Shown here: positions 25,480-33,006 of the stretch, one piece after another
Layout: every line of letters starts with the position of its first letter
Numbering within the stretch: the first letter of the stretch is position 1
NCBI GenBank assembly: GCA_045636225.1
Contig: JAZTXB010000141.1
Coordinates: 1 to 49,736, forward strand
Direction: 5' to 3'
DNA: 49,736 bases
Source: UMGS1613 sp045636225
GTDB taxonomy: Bacteria; Bacillota_I; Bacilli_A; RF39; UBA660
Position numbers and translations under genes: made by a program
The notes under the pieces: model-generated
What the model was told of the DNA's origin: nothing
The model's input: only the letters and a program-made list of their open reading frames with translations
The model's database searches: none

Positions 25480-25800
25480 GTGAACAATACATTTTTAATA
25501 CCTGCGAATTCAAAAAAAAGTATGTTAATATTTGGGTATTTTAATACAGTTGATTTAATTTTGTTCTGCTGTGGGGTAGGATTATCATTCTTGTTAATGA
25601 TGTTCCTTCCCATGGAAGAATTTGTGTTTGCGATTATGGCTATTGTGCCAGGTTCAATTGCATTTCTATTGGTATTTCCAATACCAAATTATCACAATGT
25701 TAGAACTGTAATTAAAAATGCGTGGATATTTTATACAACAAGACAAAAATATATATGGAAGGGTTGGTGTTTTAATAATGGCGAAGGAAGTAAAGAGTAA
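25480..25800 (+). CDS. PrgI/VirB3-like T4SS membrane protein
   Basis: A 106-aa protein with two transmembrane helices (about 22-42 and 46-66) and the following P-N-Y-H-N-V segment and YTTRQKYIWKGW, as in PrgI-family proteins, the Gram-positive counterpart of VirB3. It starts at GTG with GGGTGTGAT upstream. VirB3 docks to VirB4, and here the VirB4 N-terminal domain gene begins inside the last codons of this gene. Confidence 0.8.
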   Translation: MNNTFLIPANSKKSMLIFGYFNTVDLILFCCGVGLSFLLMMFLPMEEFVFAIMAIVPGSIAFLLVFPIPNYHNVRTVIKNAWIFYTTRQKYIWKGWCFNNGEGSKE

Positions 25801-26317
25801 ATATACTGATGTGCCAGTAAAGGATATTAGTAATGGTGTAATAGTACTTGATAATAATCAAAAAGTGACAGGTGTAAAAATAATGCCAAGAAATATTTTT
25901 ATACTTGAACAAACTATGCAGGATGCTATTATAATGAATTTAAAAAATGTTTATAATGCTATTGATTATGAATTTTGGATTGTAGTTGCAGATAGACCTG
26001 TAGATATAAATTTATATTTATCTCAATTACAACTTTTATATAATAAAATTGGTGATAATAAAAAAAGAAAGTTAATTTTGGAAGATATTAATAAAGCAAA
26101 TATGTTTATGAGTAATAACGTTGTTGATACAGAATATTTCTTATTATTTAAAGATAAGGATAATGATCTTCTTCAAAAAAGAGTTCGTAATTTGATCAAT
26201 AATTTTGCAAGTGCAGGACTTACTGCTTTTCAAACAAATAACGATGATTTAAGAATGATATTAGATAATTTCTTAAATGGTGGACAAACAACTACGTTTG
26301 GGACGGTGTTATCATGA
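25778..26317 (+). CDS. VirB4 N-terminal domain as a separate protein
   Basis: A 179-aa soluble protein that corresponds to the N-terminal domain of VirB4/TrbE ATPases: KDISNGVIVLDNNQKVTGVKI (about 11-31), a D-x-x-x-YLSQLQLL helix and the closing RVRNLINNFASAGLTAFQTNN. In most systems this domain is fused to the ATPase, which here is the next gene in another frame. The start at 25778 lies inside the prgI-like gene, and its TGA stop overlaps the next ATG (ATGA). The combined length of both, about 774 residues, equals one normal VirB4. Confidence 0.75.
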   Translation: MAKEVKSKYTDVPVKDISNGVIVLDNNQKVTGVKIMPRNIFILEQTMQDAIIMNLKNVYNAIDYEFWIVVADRPVDINLYLSQLQLLYNKIGDNKKRKLILEDINKANMFMSNNVVDTEYFLLFKDKDNDLLQKRVRNLINNFASAGLTAFQTNNDDLRMILDNFLNGGQTTTFGTVLS

Positions 26318-28101
26318 TGGATATTAAGAGTCAAATAGCTCCAAAAGGGTTAGAGTTTAAATCAAATCAATTTATTATTAGTGATAAGTATGCATGCATT
26401 TTATCAATAATATCTTTTCCAAAATTTATTTATCCAGGATACTTAAGTAGTTTAACGAGTATGTCAGGAATTAAAGTTGTTATTAAGCATATACCACTTC
26501 CTTTTAGTAGTATTAGTAGGATGCTTAATAAAGAACTTGCAGATTTAAAACAAAGATTTCAAGATGAAAAAGATAAAACAATTCAAGAAAGAATTCGTCA
26601 AGATTATGAGTCTCTTGAAATGTTTATTAGTGAACTTGCTGCAAGTCAATCTAAAATTTATGATTTTCAAATGCATGTTATGATAACTGCAAATACACAA
26701 GAAGAATTAGATACTAAAAAATTGCAAGTAAAAAATTATTTAGAGGCAATGGAAATGAGAAGTGTACCACTTCGTTTTGAACAAGATAAAGTGTTAAAAT
26801 CTATTATTCCAATTTTTGAAAAGCAAGATATTGAAGATAGAATAGGTACGCCAATACCAGCGCCAACAATGGCAGCTATGTATCCATTTATTTTTGATAG
26901 TATAAAGGACCCAGGATTATCTACTTTACTTGGAATAGATTTTTCTGGTGGTGTTATTTTATTCAATCAATTTTTATATCAAATAAAGAAGGAACATAAT
27001 AGAAATAATGCTAATATGATCATATTAGGTACTTCTGGTAGTGGTAAATCTACAGCGGCTAAATTATTATTAAGAAGTAATATAAGAAATAATAATCAAA
27101 TTGTAGTAATTGACCCAGAAGGAGAATTAGAAGAAATGACAAATTCTTTTGATGGAGATTTTATTAGTTTAGGAAAAGGTGGAGCTTATGGTATGATAAA
27201 TCCACTTGAGGTTATTGTAGATGCTGATGAAGAAGAAATTAAGCAAGGGTTAGGCTATACTGTATTTACAAGAACTCTTCAAACTATAAAGGCTTTTTTG
27301 AAGTATTATGACCCATCAATTGAAGAAGATGTTGTTAATATGTTTAGTGAAGTAGTTCAAGAAACATATAAAAGATTTGGAATAAATTTTGAATCTGATT
27401 TTTCTAAATATAGATCACAAGATTATCCGACTTTTAAAGATGTATATGCGACTATTAAGGGTAGAATTTTATCCATGCCTGAAAAGACACAAGAAAAAGA
27501 TGTACTAGAAAAATTGGAAATAAAAATACGTCCGTTAGTTAGAGAATTAAAATATTATTTTGATGGACATACAACAATTAGTCCTCAAAGTAATTTCATT
27601 GTTTTCAATATAAAAGAAATAATGAATGCTGATAATAATATTAGAAATGCATTGTTCTTTAATATTTTAAAGTATGCATGGGGATTAACTTTAGATAGTT
27701 CAGTAAATACTGTAATGATGGTTGATGAAGCACATGTCCTTTTAAGTAGTGGTAATACATTAGGTGCAGATTTCTTAGCACAAATTCAAAGACGTGCAAG
27801 AAAGTATAATACTGGAACTATAATAATTACACAGCAACCAACAGATTTTAGTGACCCATCAGTTATTACACAAGGAAAAGCTATTTTTGACAATGCTTCT
27901 TACTATTTAGTTATGGGACTAAAAAAACAAGCTGTAGATGATTTATCTAAATTAATAGATTTAAATGATAATGAGAAAGAAAGTATAAAACAATATGCGC
28001 AAGGAGAAGCATTATTCGTATGTGGATCAAGGCGTATGAGAATAAATATTATTGTATCAGATGAAGAATTAGATTCATTTGGTTCAGGTGGAGGATTATA
28101 G
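26314..28101 (+). CDS. VirB4-like T4SS ATPase (catalytic part)
   Basis: A 595-aa ATPase that drives T4SS pilus and channel assembly. The Walker A motif is GTSGSGKSTAAKLLL (about 234-248), followed by VVIDPEGELEEM (about 260), and Walker B VMMVDEAHVLL (about 468-478), with IITQQPTDF as the RecA-type motif after it. It begins directly with the domain after the usual VirB4 N-terminus, whose missing part is encoded just upstream. The four-base overlap ATGA ties translation of the two halves together. Confidence 0.92.
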   Translation: MMDIKSQIAPKGLEFKSNQFIISDKYACILSIISFPKFIYPGYLSSLTSMSGIKVVIKHIPLPFSSISRMLNKELADLKQRFQDEKDKTIQERIRQDYESLEMFISELAASQSKIYDFQMHVMITANTQEELDTKKLQVKNYLEAMEMRSVPLRFEQDKVLKSIIPIFEKQDIEDRIGTPIPAPTMAAMYPFIFDSIKDPGLSTLLGIDFSGGVILFNQFLYQIKKEHNRNNANMIILGTSGSGKSTAAKLLLRSNIRNNNQIVVIDPEGELEEMTNSFDGDFISLGKGGAYGMINPLEVIVDADEEEIKQGLGYTVFTRTLQTIKAFLKYYDPSIEEDVVNMFSEVVQETYKRFGINFESDFSKYRSQDYPTFKDVYATIKGRILSMPEKTQEKDVLEKLEIKIRPLVRELKYYFDGHTTISPQSNFIVFNIKEIMNADNNIRNALFFNILKYAWGLTLDSSVNTVMMVDEAHVLLSSGNTLGADFLAQIQRRARKYNTGTIIITQQPTDFSDPSVITQGKAIFDNASYYLVMGLKKQAVDDLSKLIDLNDNEKESIKQYAQGEALFVCGSRRMRINIIVSDEELDSFGSGGGL

Positions 28102-28125
28102 TTATAAAAGATAGGAGGCAATATT

Positions 28126-30072
28126 ATGGAAAATAACGATAGTAGTAGGTTAGAACAAACTTTAGATAAAAATCAACGTAATATTGCTAATAACGCAAAT
28201 AATGTTAGGGTTGCAGCTGATGTTGCATCAAAAACTTCTAATCCATATGCAAAAGCAGCTGGAACGGCTATAAAAGCAGCAGATAAAATTAGTGGTGGAA
28301 AAGCTTCAGAAAAACTAGGTAAGACTTTAAACAATGCTTTAAAAACTCAAGGATTAAAAGGCAAGATGATGCAGGCTGCATTAAATAAAATGAGTGAAAA
28401 TGGTACTTCAGATAGAATTGGTAAAGCAATGAATGCTAAAAATAATAATCCTAATATGGCAACTAATGCTGCACACAATGCAAGACAAGCGGCTAATAGT
28501 AAGTTAGATGTAAATACAGCAACAAGAAGAAAAACAGAAGAAGAGTCTACTGGTGGAGCCTATGATACTTTTAATATATCTGCTAAAGTTTTAAAAACTG
28601 CGATGATTATATTAACACCAGTTTTTGTAGTTATAGTGTTTTGTTGTCTACTTATAAGTGCCTCGCAAGTCTTTTTAAATGCTATATCTTTAGGTACTGC
28701 TGATTCATTGAGCGATGCTGAAGTAGAAGAAAAAATAAATAAAAAAGGAATAGAAGGTCTTGATGAGGAAAAGACAGATGATGATGTCGCTTATGATATG
28801 TATATAGATGATTCAGACTCTATTTCTTTTAGAAATAGTAAATTAAATAATTTTAATGTTGTGCAAGTGGCAAAAAAAGATACATATTTAAGAAGAAAGT
28901 ATAATGAAGCAAGTTTGGATAATATTGAAGATTTTTATCCTGCAATAGAAGATGAAAGTAAAAATTATGATAAAAATATGGTTTATGATTTTTACTTTAA
29001 AATGTATAATTTATATAAAAGTTATGAAAGCAAATATGGCGTTCAGCTTGATTTGCCACTTTTAATGGCTACTTTAAACTTACAATCTACTGATAAAAAT
29101 GTTATCTTTGAGGCTAATTTAAGTGATGTAGATAGAAAAAATACTGCAAGAGAATTACCAATAGAAGAATTTGATTTTTATTATGATTGGGCAAATTCAG
29201 ACTATAGAATTAGTAAAAATAATAGTGAACATGATATGGAAATCTTAGCGCAGAATATGGTATCTCATCAAGTGGAAGCAAAATGTATAAATTCAGATGG
29301 TGAGGTTACACAAGAGAAAATTTTAAAAGATAAAGAAATAGAATATTCTCCTCTTGTTTGTGCTGAAGGAGAGACTTATGAAACTGAAGATTTGGGTTAT
29401 TTTATAGATAACGAAAAATATAAAGAATTTTTAAGACAATTTTTAGAAAAGAAATATTATTTAGAAGGTGAGCATGCAGTTGAAGAACTAGAATTGCCAA
29501 CAAATGATTCAACATCAAATGAAGATTCGTTTGGTGATGAAATCATAAATAATACAACTCCAGCGATTGGAAACTTTAGAAGTTGGACTCAATGTGGACA
29601 AAGTTGGAGTTCAATAATTGTTCCAAAAAGTAGTAAAACGATGTGTAGTATTGGTTGTTTGATAACATCTGTAACTATGCAAATTGCGCGTAGTGGCACA
29701 GTTATTGCTACAGATACTATAGATCCTGGTATTGCCGTAAAAAAATATAATTTTGCAAATGGTGGGAATTTTTATTGGCATAGTACTACTAACATAGCTC
29801 CAAATTTTACATATTTAACTAATATTAGTTTGTTAGGGATGAATAAAAAATCAATAGCTGATAAACTTACAAGTTATGATTCATCTCGTTATTACATAAT
29901 TTTAGCAGTTTCAAAAAAAGATAGAAATAAAGTTCATCATTATGTTGCTCTTGATTATGTAGATAAATCTGATAATAAAATTTATATAATGGATCCAGCG
30001 GGAGTAGCGTATACTGATTTATATAATTGGTATAAGGTTTATACTGCACACATATATGAGAAAAAGGATTAG
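28126..30072 (+). CDS. T4SS-associated membrane protein with C39-like cysteine peptidase domain
   Basis: A 648-aa protein. Residues 1-150 are cytoplasmic, rich in Ala, Asn and Lys; a transmembrane helix follows at about 158-185; then a large outer part with acidic stretches. From about 480 it has a papain-like C39-type domain: QCGQSWSS, SIGCLITSVTM (likely catalytic Cys about 510), KVHHYVALDYV (His about 603-604) and IYIMDPAG (Asp). In Gram-positive T4SS operons a wall-degrading peptidase with this topology fills the VirB1-like place; it may instead cut pilin or peptide links. AGGAGG precedes the start, and it is 24 bp from virB4. Confidence 0.75.
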   Translation: MENNDSSRLEQTLDKNQRNIANNANNVRVAADVASKTSNPYAKAAGTAIKAADKISGGKASEKLGKTLNNALKTQGLKGKMMQAALNKMSENGTSDRIGKAMNAKNNNPNMATNAAHNARQAANSKLDVNTATRRKTEEESTGGAYDTFNISAKVLKTAMIILTPVFVVIVFCCLLISASQVFLNAISLGTADSLSDAEVEEKINKKGIEGLDEEKTDDDVAYDMYIDDSDSISFRNSKLNNFNVVQVAKKDTYLRRKYNEASLDNIEDFYPAIEDESKNYDKNMVYDFYFKMYNLYKSYESKYGVQLDLPLLMATLNLQSTDKNVIFEANLSDVDRKNTARELPIEEFDFYYDWANSDYRISKNNSEHDMEILAQNMVSHQVEAKCINSDGEVTQEKILKDKEIEYSPLVCAEGETYETEDLGYFIDNEKYKEFLRQFLEKKYYLEGEHAVEELELPTNDSTSNEDSFGDEIINNTTPAIGNFRSWTQCGQSWSSIIVPKSSKTMCSIGCLITSVTMQIARSGTVIATDTIDPGIAVKKYNFANGGNFYWHSTTNIAPNFTYLTNISLLGMNKKSIADKLTSYDSSRYYIILAVSKKDRNKVHHYVALDYVDKSDNKIYIMDPAGVAYTDLYNWYKVYTAHIYEKKD

Positions 30073-30077
30073 ATAAG

Positions 30078-30734
30078 ATGAAAAGGTTATTTATTTTTGT
30101 AAGTTTATTATTATTGCTATCAGGGTGTAGTGTTTCTTATGAAATAAATCTTGTTAATGATAAAATAGAGGAAAAATTAACTATAATTGAAAATGATCAA
30201 AGTTTATTTGATGTTGAAAATGATACAGGATGGACACTACGTCAAATTTTTGATTCATTTTCACAAGATACTGATAATGAATTTTCTGTTGAAAATTACT
30301 CTGTAAAATCATTAAATGATGAAACAAGATTAGGGTTAGAGTATAAATCTGATAGCTCTAAAAGTTTGATAAATTCATCTGTTATTAATCAATGCTATAA
30401 CAAACCTACAATGTTTGTTGAGGAAAATGTTATAACATTTAATACAGGAAATGATTTTAAGTGTTATGAATATTATGAAAATCTTGAAACGATAAGCATT
30501 GTTTTAAAGACTAATAATAAAGTATTATCTTCTAATGCAGATTTAGTTGAAGATAATATATATACATGGAATATAACAAAGGATGGAAATAAACAAATAG
30601 AAATTTCTTATGAAATAAAGGAATCAAAAGAGTTTAATATAGTTACAATATTAATTATTATAGTTGTTGCCATAGTTTCCATTGGCGTTTCATTTTATGT
30701 ATATAAAAAATTTAAAAATGAAAATAAGATTTAG
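30078..30734 (+). CDS. Lipoprotein with C-terminal transmembrane helix
   Basis: A 218-aa protein: signal peptide ending LLLLSGC (lipid-carrying Cys about 17), an ectodomain of about 160 residues, and a C-terminal hydrophobic helix (about 187-209) followed by KKFKNENK. Being fixed at both ends is unusual for a lipoprotein. By place it could act like the VirB7 lipoprotein of T4SS, but no sequence motif shows this. It is 5 bp after the C39-like gene. Confidence 0.7.
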   Translation: MKRLFIFVSLLLLLSGCSVSYEINLVNDKIEEKLTIIENDQSLFDVENDTGWTLRQIFDSFSQDTDNEFSVENYSVKSLNDETRLGLEYKSDSSKSLINSSVINQCYNKPTMFVEENVITFNTGNDFKCYEYYENLETISIVLKTNNKVLSSNADLVEDNIYTWNITKDGNKQIEISYEIKESKEFNIVTILIIIVVAIVSIGVSFYVYKKFKNENKI

Positions 30735-30749
30735 TTATGAGGTGAGATA

Positions 30750-32000
30750 ATGTTAAAAAAATATATAAATTTCAGTGTTGTTTTTATAACATTATTTTCA
30801 TTTTGCTTTTATGATGTTAAAGCATATCAATATAAAAATGAAGAAAATGCCACCGCAGTTAACGATTTACTTGTGGAAATATATGATAGTAAAGAACAAT
30901 ATGAGGACTTAGCCGGAGAATATGAAGATGTAAGTTTTAAAGTTTATAATGCAAATAATTCTTCATATTGGTGGCCAATAGGTAGTGAAGAAATAGTAGA
31001 GGTTAATGGAAAAATCTATGCGAAAGATGAACCATATCCAACCGCAGTAACTTCAAATTTTGGTTATAGAGAAGATCCTTTTGGACGTGGATGGGAATTT
31101 CATTCAGGTGCAGACATATCTGGCGATGTTGGTGATGGAATTATTAATGTAATTGCAGTAAAAGATGGTATAGTGGTTTATCCAACCGAAACTGGTGCTG
31201 ATATGTGTGAATCAAGCACAACATTATCAAGTTGTGGTGGAGGATATGGAAATTATGTAATTATCCAACACAGTGATGGTAATTATTCTTTGTATGCACA
31301 TTTGCACGCCGGGACAATAGATGTAGTTGCTGGTGATAGTGTTGAACAGGGACAAGTTATTGGAAAAATGGGAAGTAGTGGTAATTCAACTGGAACTCAC
31401 CTTCATTTTGAAATAAGAAAAGGACAAAATTCATATTCAAGTACAGTTGATCCTTTAATTTATATATCACTAGAATATCCGAGAACTGTTTTTTCTGGAG
31501 GAGAATTTTTGTCTTGGTTAAATAGCTGGGAAGGGCATTCTCCAATTAATGGAAGTAATTATATAGTAGAAAATATTGGTGATGGAGTTAGAACTGTAGG
31601 AGCAGGAATAACTTTAGAAAATAATGTTAATAGATTTGCTCAATATGGCATTGATATTGATAATTATCCAGTTGGAAGTGAAATTTCAATAGACATTGTG
31701 GATCAAATTCAAATGGAAGTTATTTCTGAGAAAAGAAATTCGATAGAAAGTTCATTAGCGACTAATTCTATTGTTCTAGATGAACCGCAAATACAGGCTC
31801 TTGTAGCTCAAATGTATAATGTAGGAAATATCCAAGGATTTTCCGATAATTATAAGAAATATGGGAATACACAAGAGCTATATAATGAATGGTTCTTTAG
31901 GGCTACAAGTGAAGGTACGCAATTTGAGAAGGGGTTAACTCGAAGAAGAAATGCTGAATGGTCATTATTTCATCTTGGAGAGTATGTTTATAATGGTTAG
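30750..32000 (+). CDS. Bifunctional cell wall hydrolase: M23 peptidase plus GH24-like lysozyme
   Basis: A 416-aa secreted protein with signal peptide (about 1-25). The M23 metallopeptidase domain (about 95-240) shows FHSGAD (His and Asp zinc ligands, about 117-121), LYAHLH and GTHLHFEIR (second zinc His pair). The C-terminal part (about 250-415) looks like a GH24/T4-type lysozyme: WLNSWEGHSP with the catalytic-type glutamate (about 259), VGAGITL in place of the GYGT motif, QIQALVAQMYNVG, and a closing RRNAEWSLF. Such two-headed enzymes open the wall for Gram-positive T4SS channels, as TcpG and VirB1-like proteins do. Confidence 0.88.
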   Translation: MLKKYINFSVVFITLFSFCFYDVKAYQYKNEENATAVNDLLVEIYDSKEQYEDLAGEYEDVSFKVYNANNSSYWWPIGSEEIVEVNGKIYAKDEPYPTAVTSNFGYREDPFGRGWEFHSGADISGDVGDGIINVIAVKDGIVVYPTETGADMCESSTTLSSCGGGYGNYVIIQHSDGNYSLYAHLHAGTIDVVAGDSVEQGQVIGKMGSSGNSTGTHLHFEIRKGQNSYSSTVDPLIYISLEYPRTVFSGGEFLSWLNSWEGHSPINGSNYIVENIGDGVRTVGAGITLENNVNRFAQYGIDIDNYPVGSEISIDIVDQIQMEVISEKRNSIESSLATNSIVLDEPQIQALVAQMYNVGNIQGFSDNYKKYGNTQELYNEWFFRATSEGTQFEKGLTRRRNAEWSLFHLGEYVYNG

Positions 32001-32010
32001 GTGATATAGT

Positions 32011-32532
32011 ATGGAAGATAAATCTAAATTAACTGCAATTATTTTATCTTTACTTGCGATAATAGTAGTTATTGTTTCGTTAGTTACCAAAAACATTAAC
32101 GATAAAGATGCACATAATGACATATTGATAGTTACTAATGCTAGTAATTTTTATACAGTAAATTCTTGTTTATATAGAACAGTAACATATATAACATCAA
32201 AAGATATTAAAAGTCTGATGTTATTATTGAATGATGATTATAAAGAAAAAAATGGAATAAATGAAGATAATGTTTTAGATGTTTTTCCTGATATAAATGC
32301 AACTTCAACCTTTGTATCAGAAAAAATGTATTATTCTGAATTATCGGATGACATAACAAAATATTATGTTCATGGATATATAGAAGAAAATCAAATTTAT
32401 GATGATGAAACTTTAGTAGATATGAATCACAATTCGGTGTACTTTGTTGTTTATTTAAATACTGAAGAAAATATATTTTCTATTGAACCTTATGATGGAA
32501 AAATATTTGTAGAGGGGGATTTAAATGAATAA
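32011..32532 (+). CDS. Small membrane-anchored protein, VirB8-like candidate A
   Basis: A 173-aa protein with one N-terminal transmembrane helix (about 7-25) and an outer domain of about 145 residues beginning NFYTVNSCLYRTVTYITSKD. I cannot match it firmly to a family. The helix-then-strand pattern and single membrane anchor fit the NTF2-like fold of VirB8/TcpC, and it lies just after the wall hydrolase where TcpC- or VirB8-like genes often occur. It overlaps the next gene by 8 bp. Confidence 0.6.
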   Translation: MEDKSKLTAIILSLLAIIVVIVSLVTKNINDKDAHNDILIVTNASNFYTVNSCLYRTVTYITSKDIKSLMLLLNDDYKEKNGINEDNVLDVFPDINATSTFVSEKMYYSELSDDITKYYVHGYIEENQIYDDETLVDMNHNSVYFVVYLNTEENIFSIEPYDGKIFVEGDLNE

Positions 32533-32998
32533 TAAAAATGAATCTAAAAATATAATAATATTTGTAGTCATTTTATTGATATTTACAGGTTTATACGTTG
32601 TTATTAATAAATTTATAAATAAAGAATCAATAGAATATGATGAATTTTTAAAAAATTATGAAGTGAATGAATATATACCTTCTTATGTATCAGATGAAGA
32701 AATGACTAGAATATATTTGAAACATTATATACATACAATGTATTCTAATATTGATAGGGCTTATAATTTATTAGATGAAGAATACAGAATCAAAAAGTTT
32801 GGAAATATAACAAACTATGAAAATTATGTGAGAACTTTATTAAATACTACTCATGAACTTGATAAGTTTTATGTAGACTCAGTTGACGGTTATAAGATTT
32901 ATGGAGCTTATGATACGAATGGTAATTTATTTATATTTAAAACAAAAGGTGTAATGCAATATACAGTTTATTTAGATGATTATACTGTAGAGATATAG
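32525..32998 (+). CDS. Small membrane-anchored protein, VirB8-like candidate B
   Basis: A 157-aa protein with a transmembrane helix (about 9-27) and an outer domain of about 120 residues: DEEMTRIYLKHYIHTMYSNI then RAYNLLDEEYR, and paired strands at the end. A long helix followed by YNLLDEEYRIKKFG is typical of NTF2-like domains, so this is the better VirB8/TcpC-type candidate of the two tandem genes. It starts inside the preceding gene after AGAGGGGG. Confidence 0.62.
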   Translation: MNNKNESKNIIIFVVILLIFTGLYVVINKFINKESIEYDEFLKNYEVNEYIPSYVSDEEMTRIYLKHYIHTMYSNIDRAYNLLDEEYRIKKFGNITNYENYVRTLLNTTHELDKFYVDSVDGYKIYGAYDTNGNLFIFKTKGVMQYTVYLDDYTVEI

Positions 32999-33006
32999 GT
33001 GATAGA

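Noticed and set aside
25125..25544. 139-codon frame overlapping the end of the VirB6-like gene
   Set aside because: It is the charged, repetitive tail read in another frame; the VirB6-like and PrgI-like genes explain this stretch.
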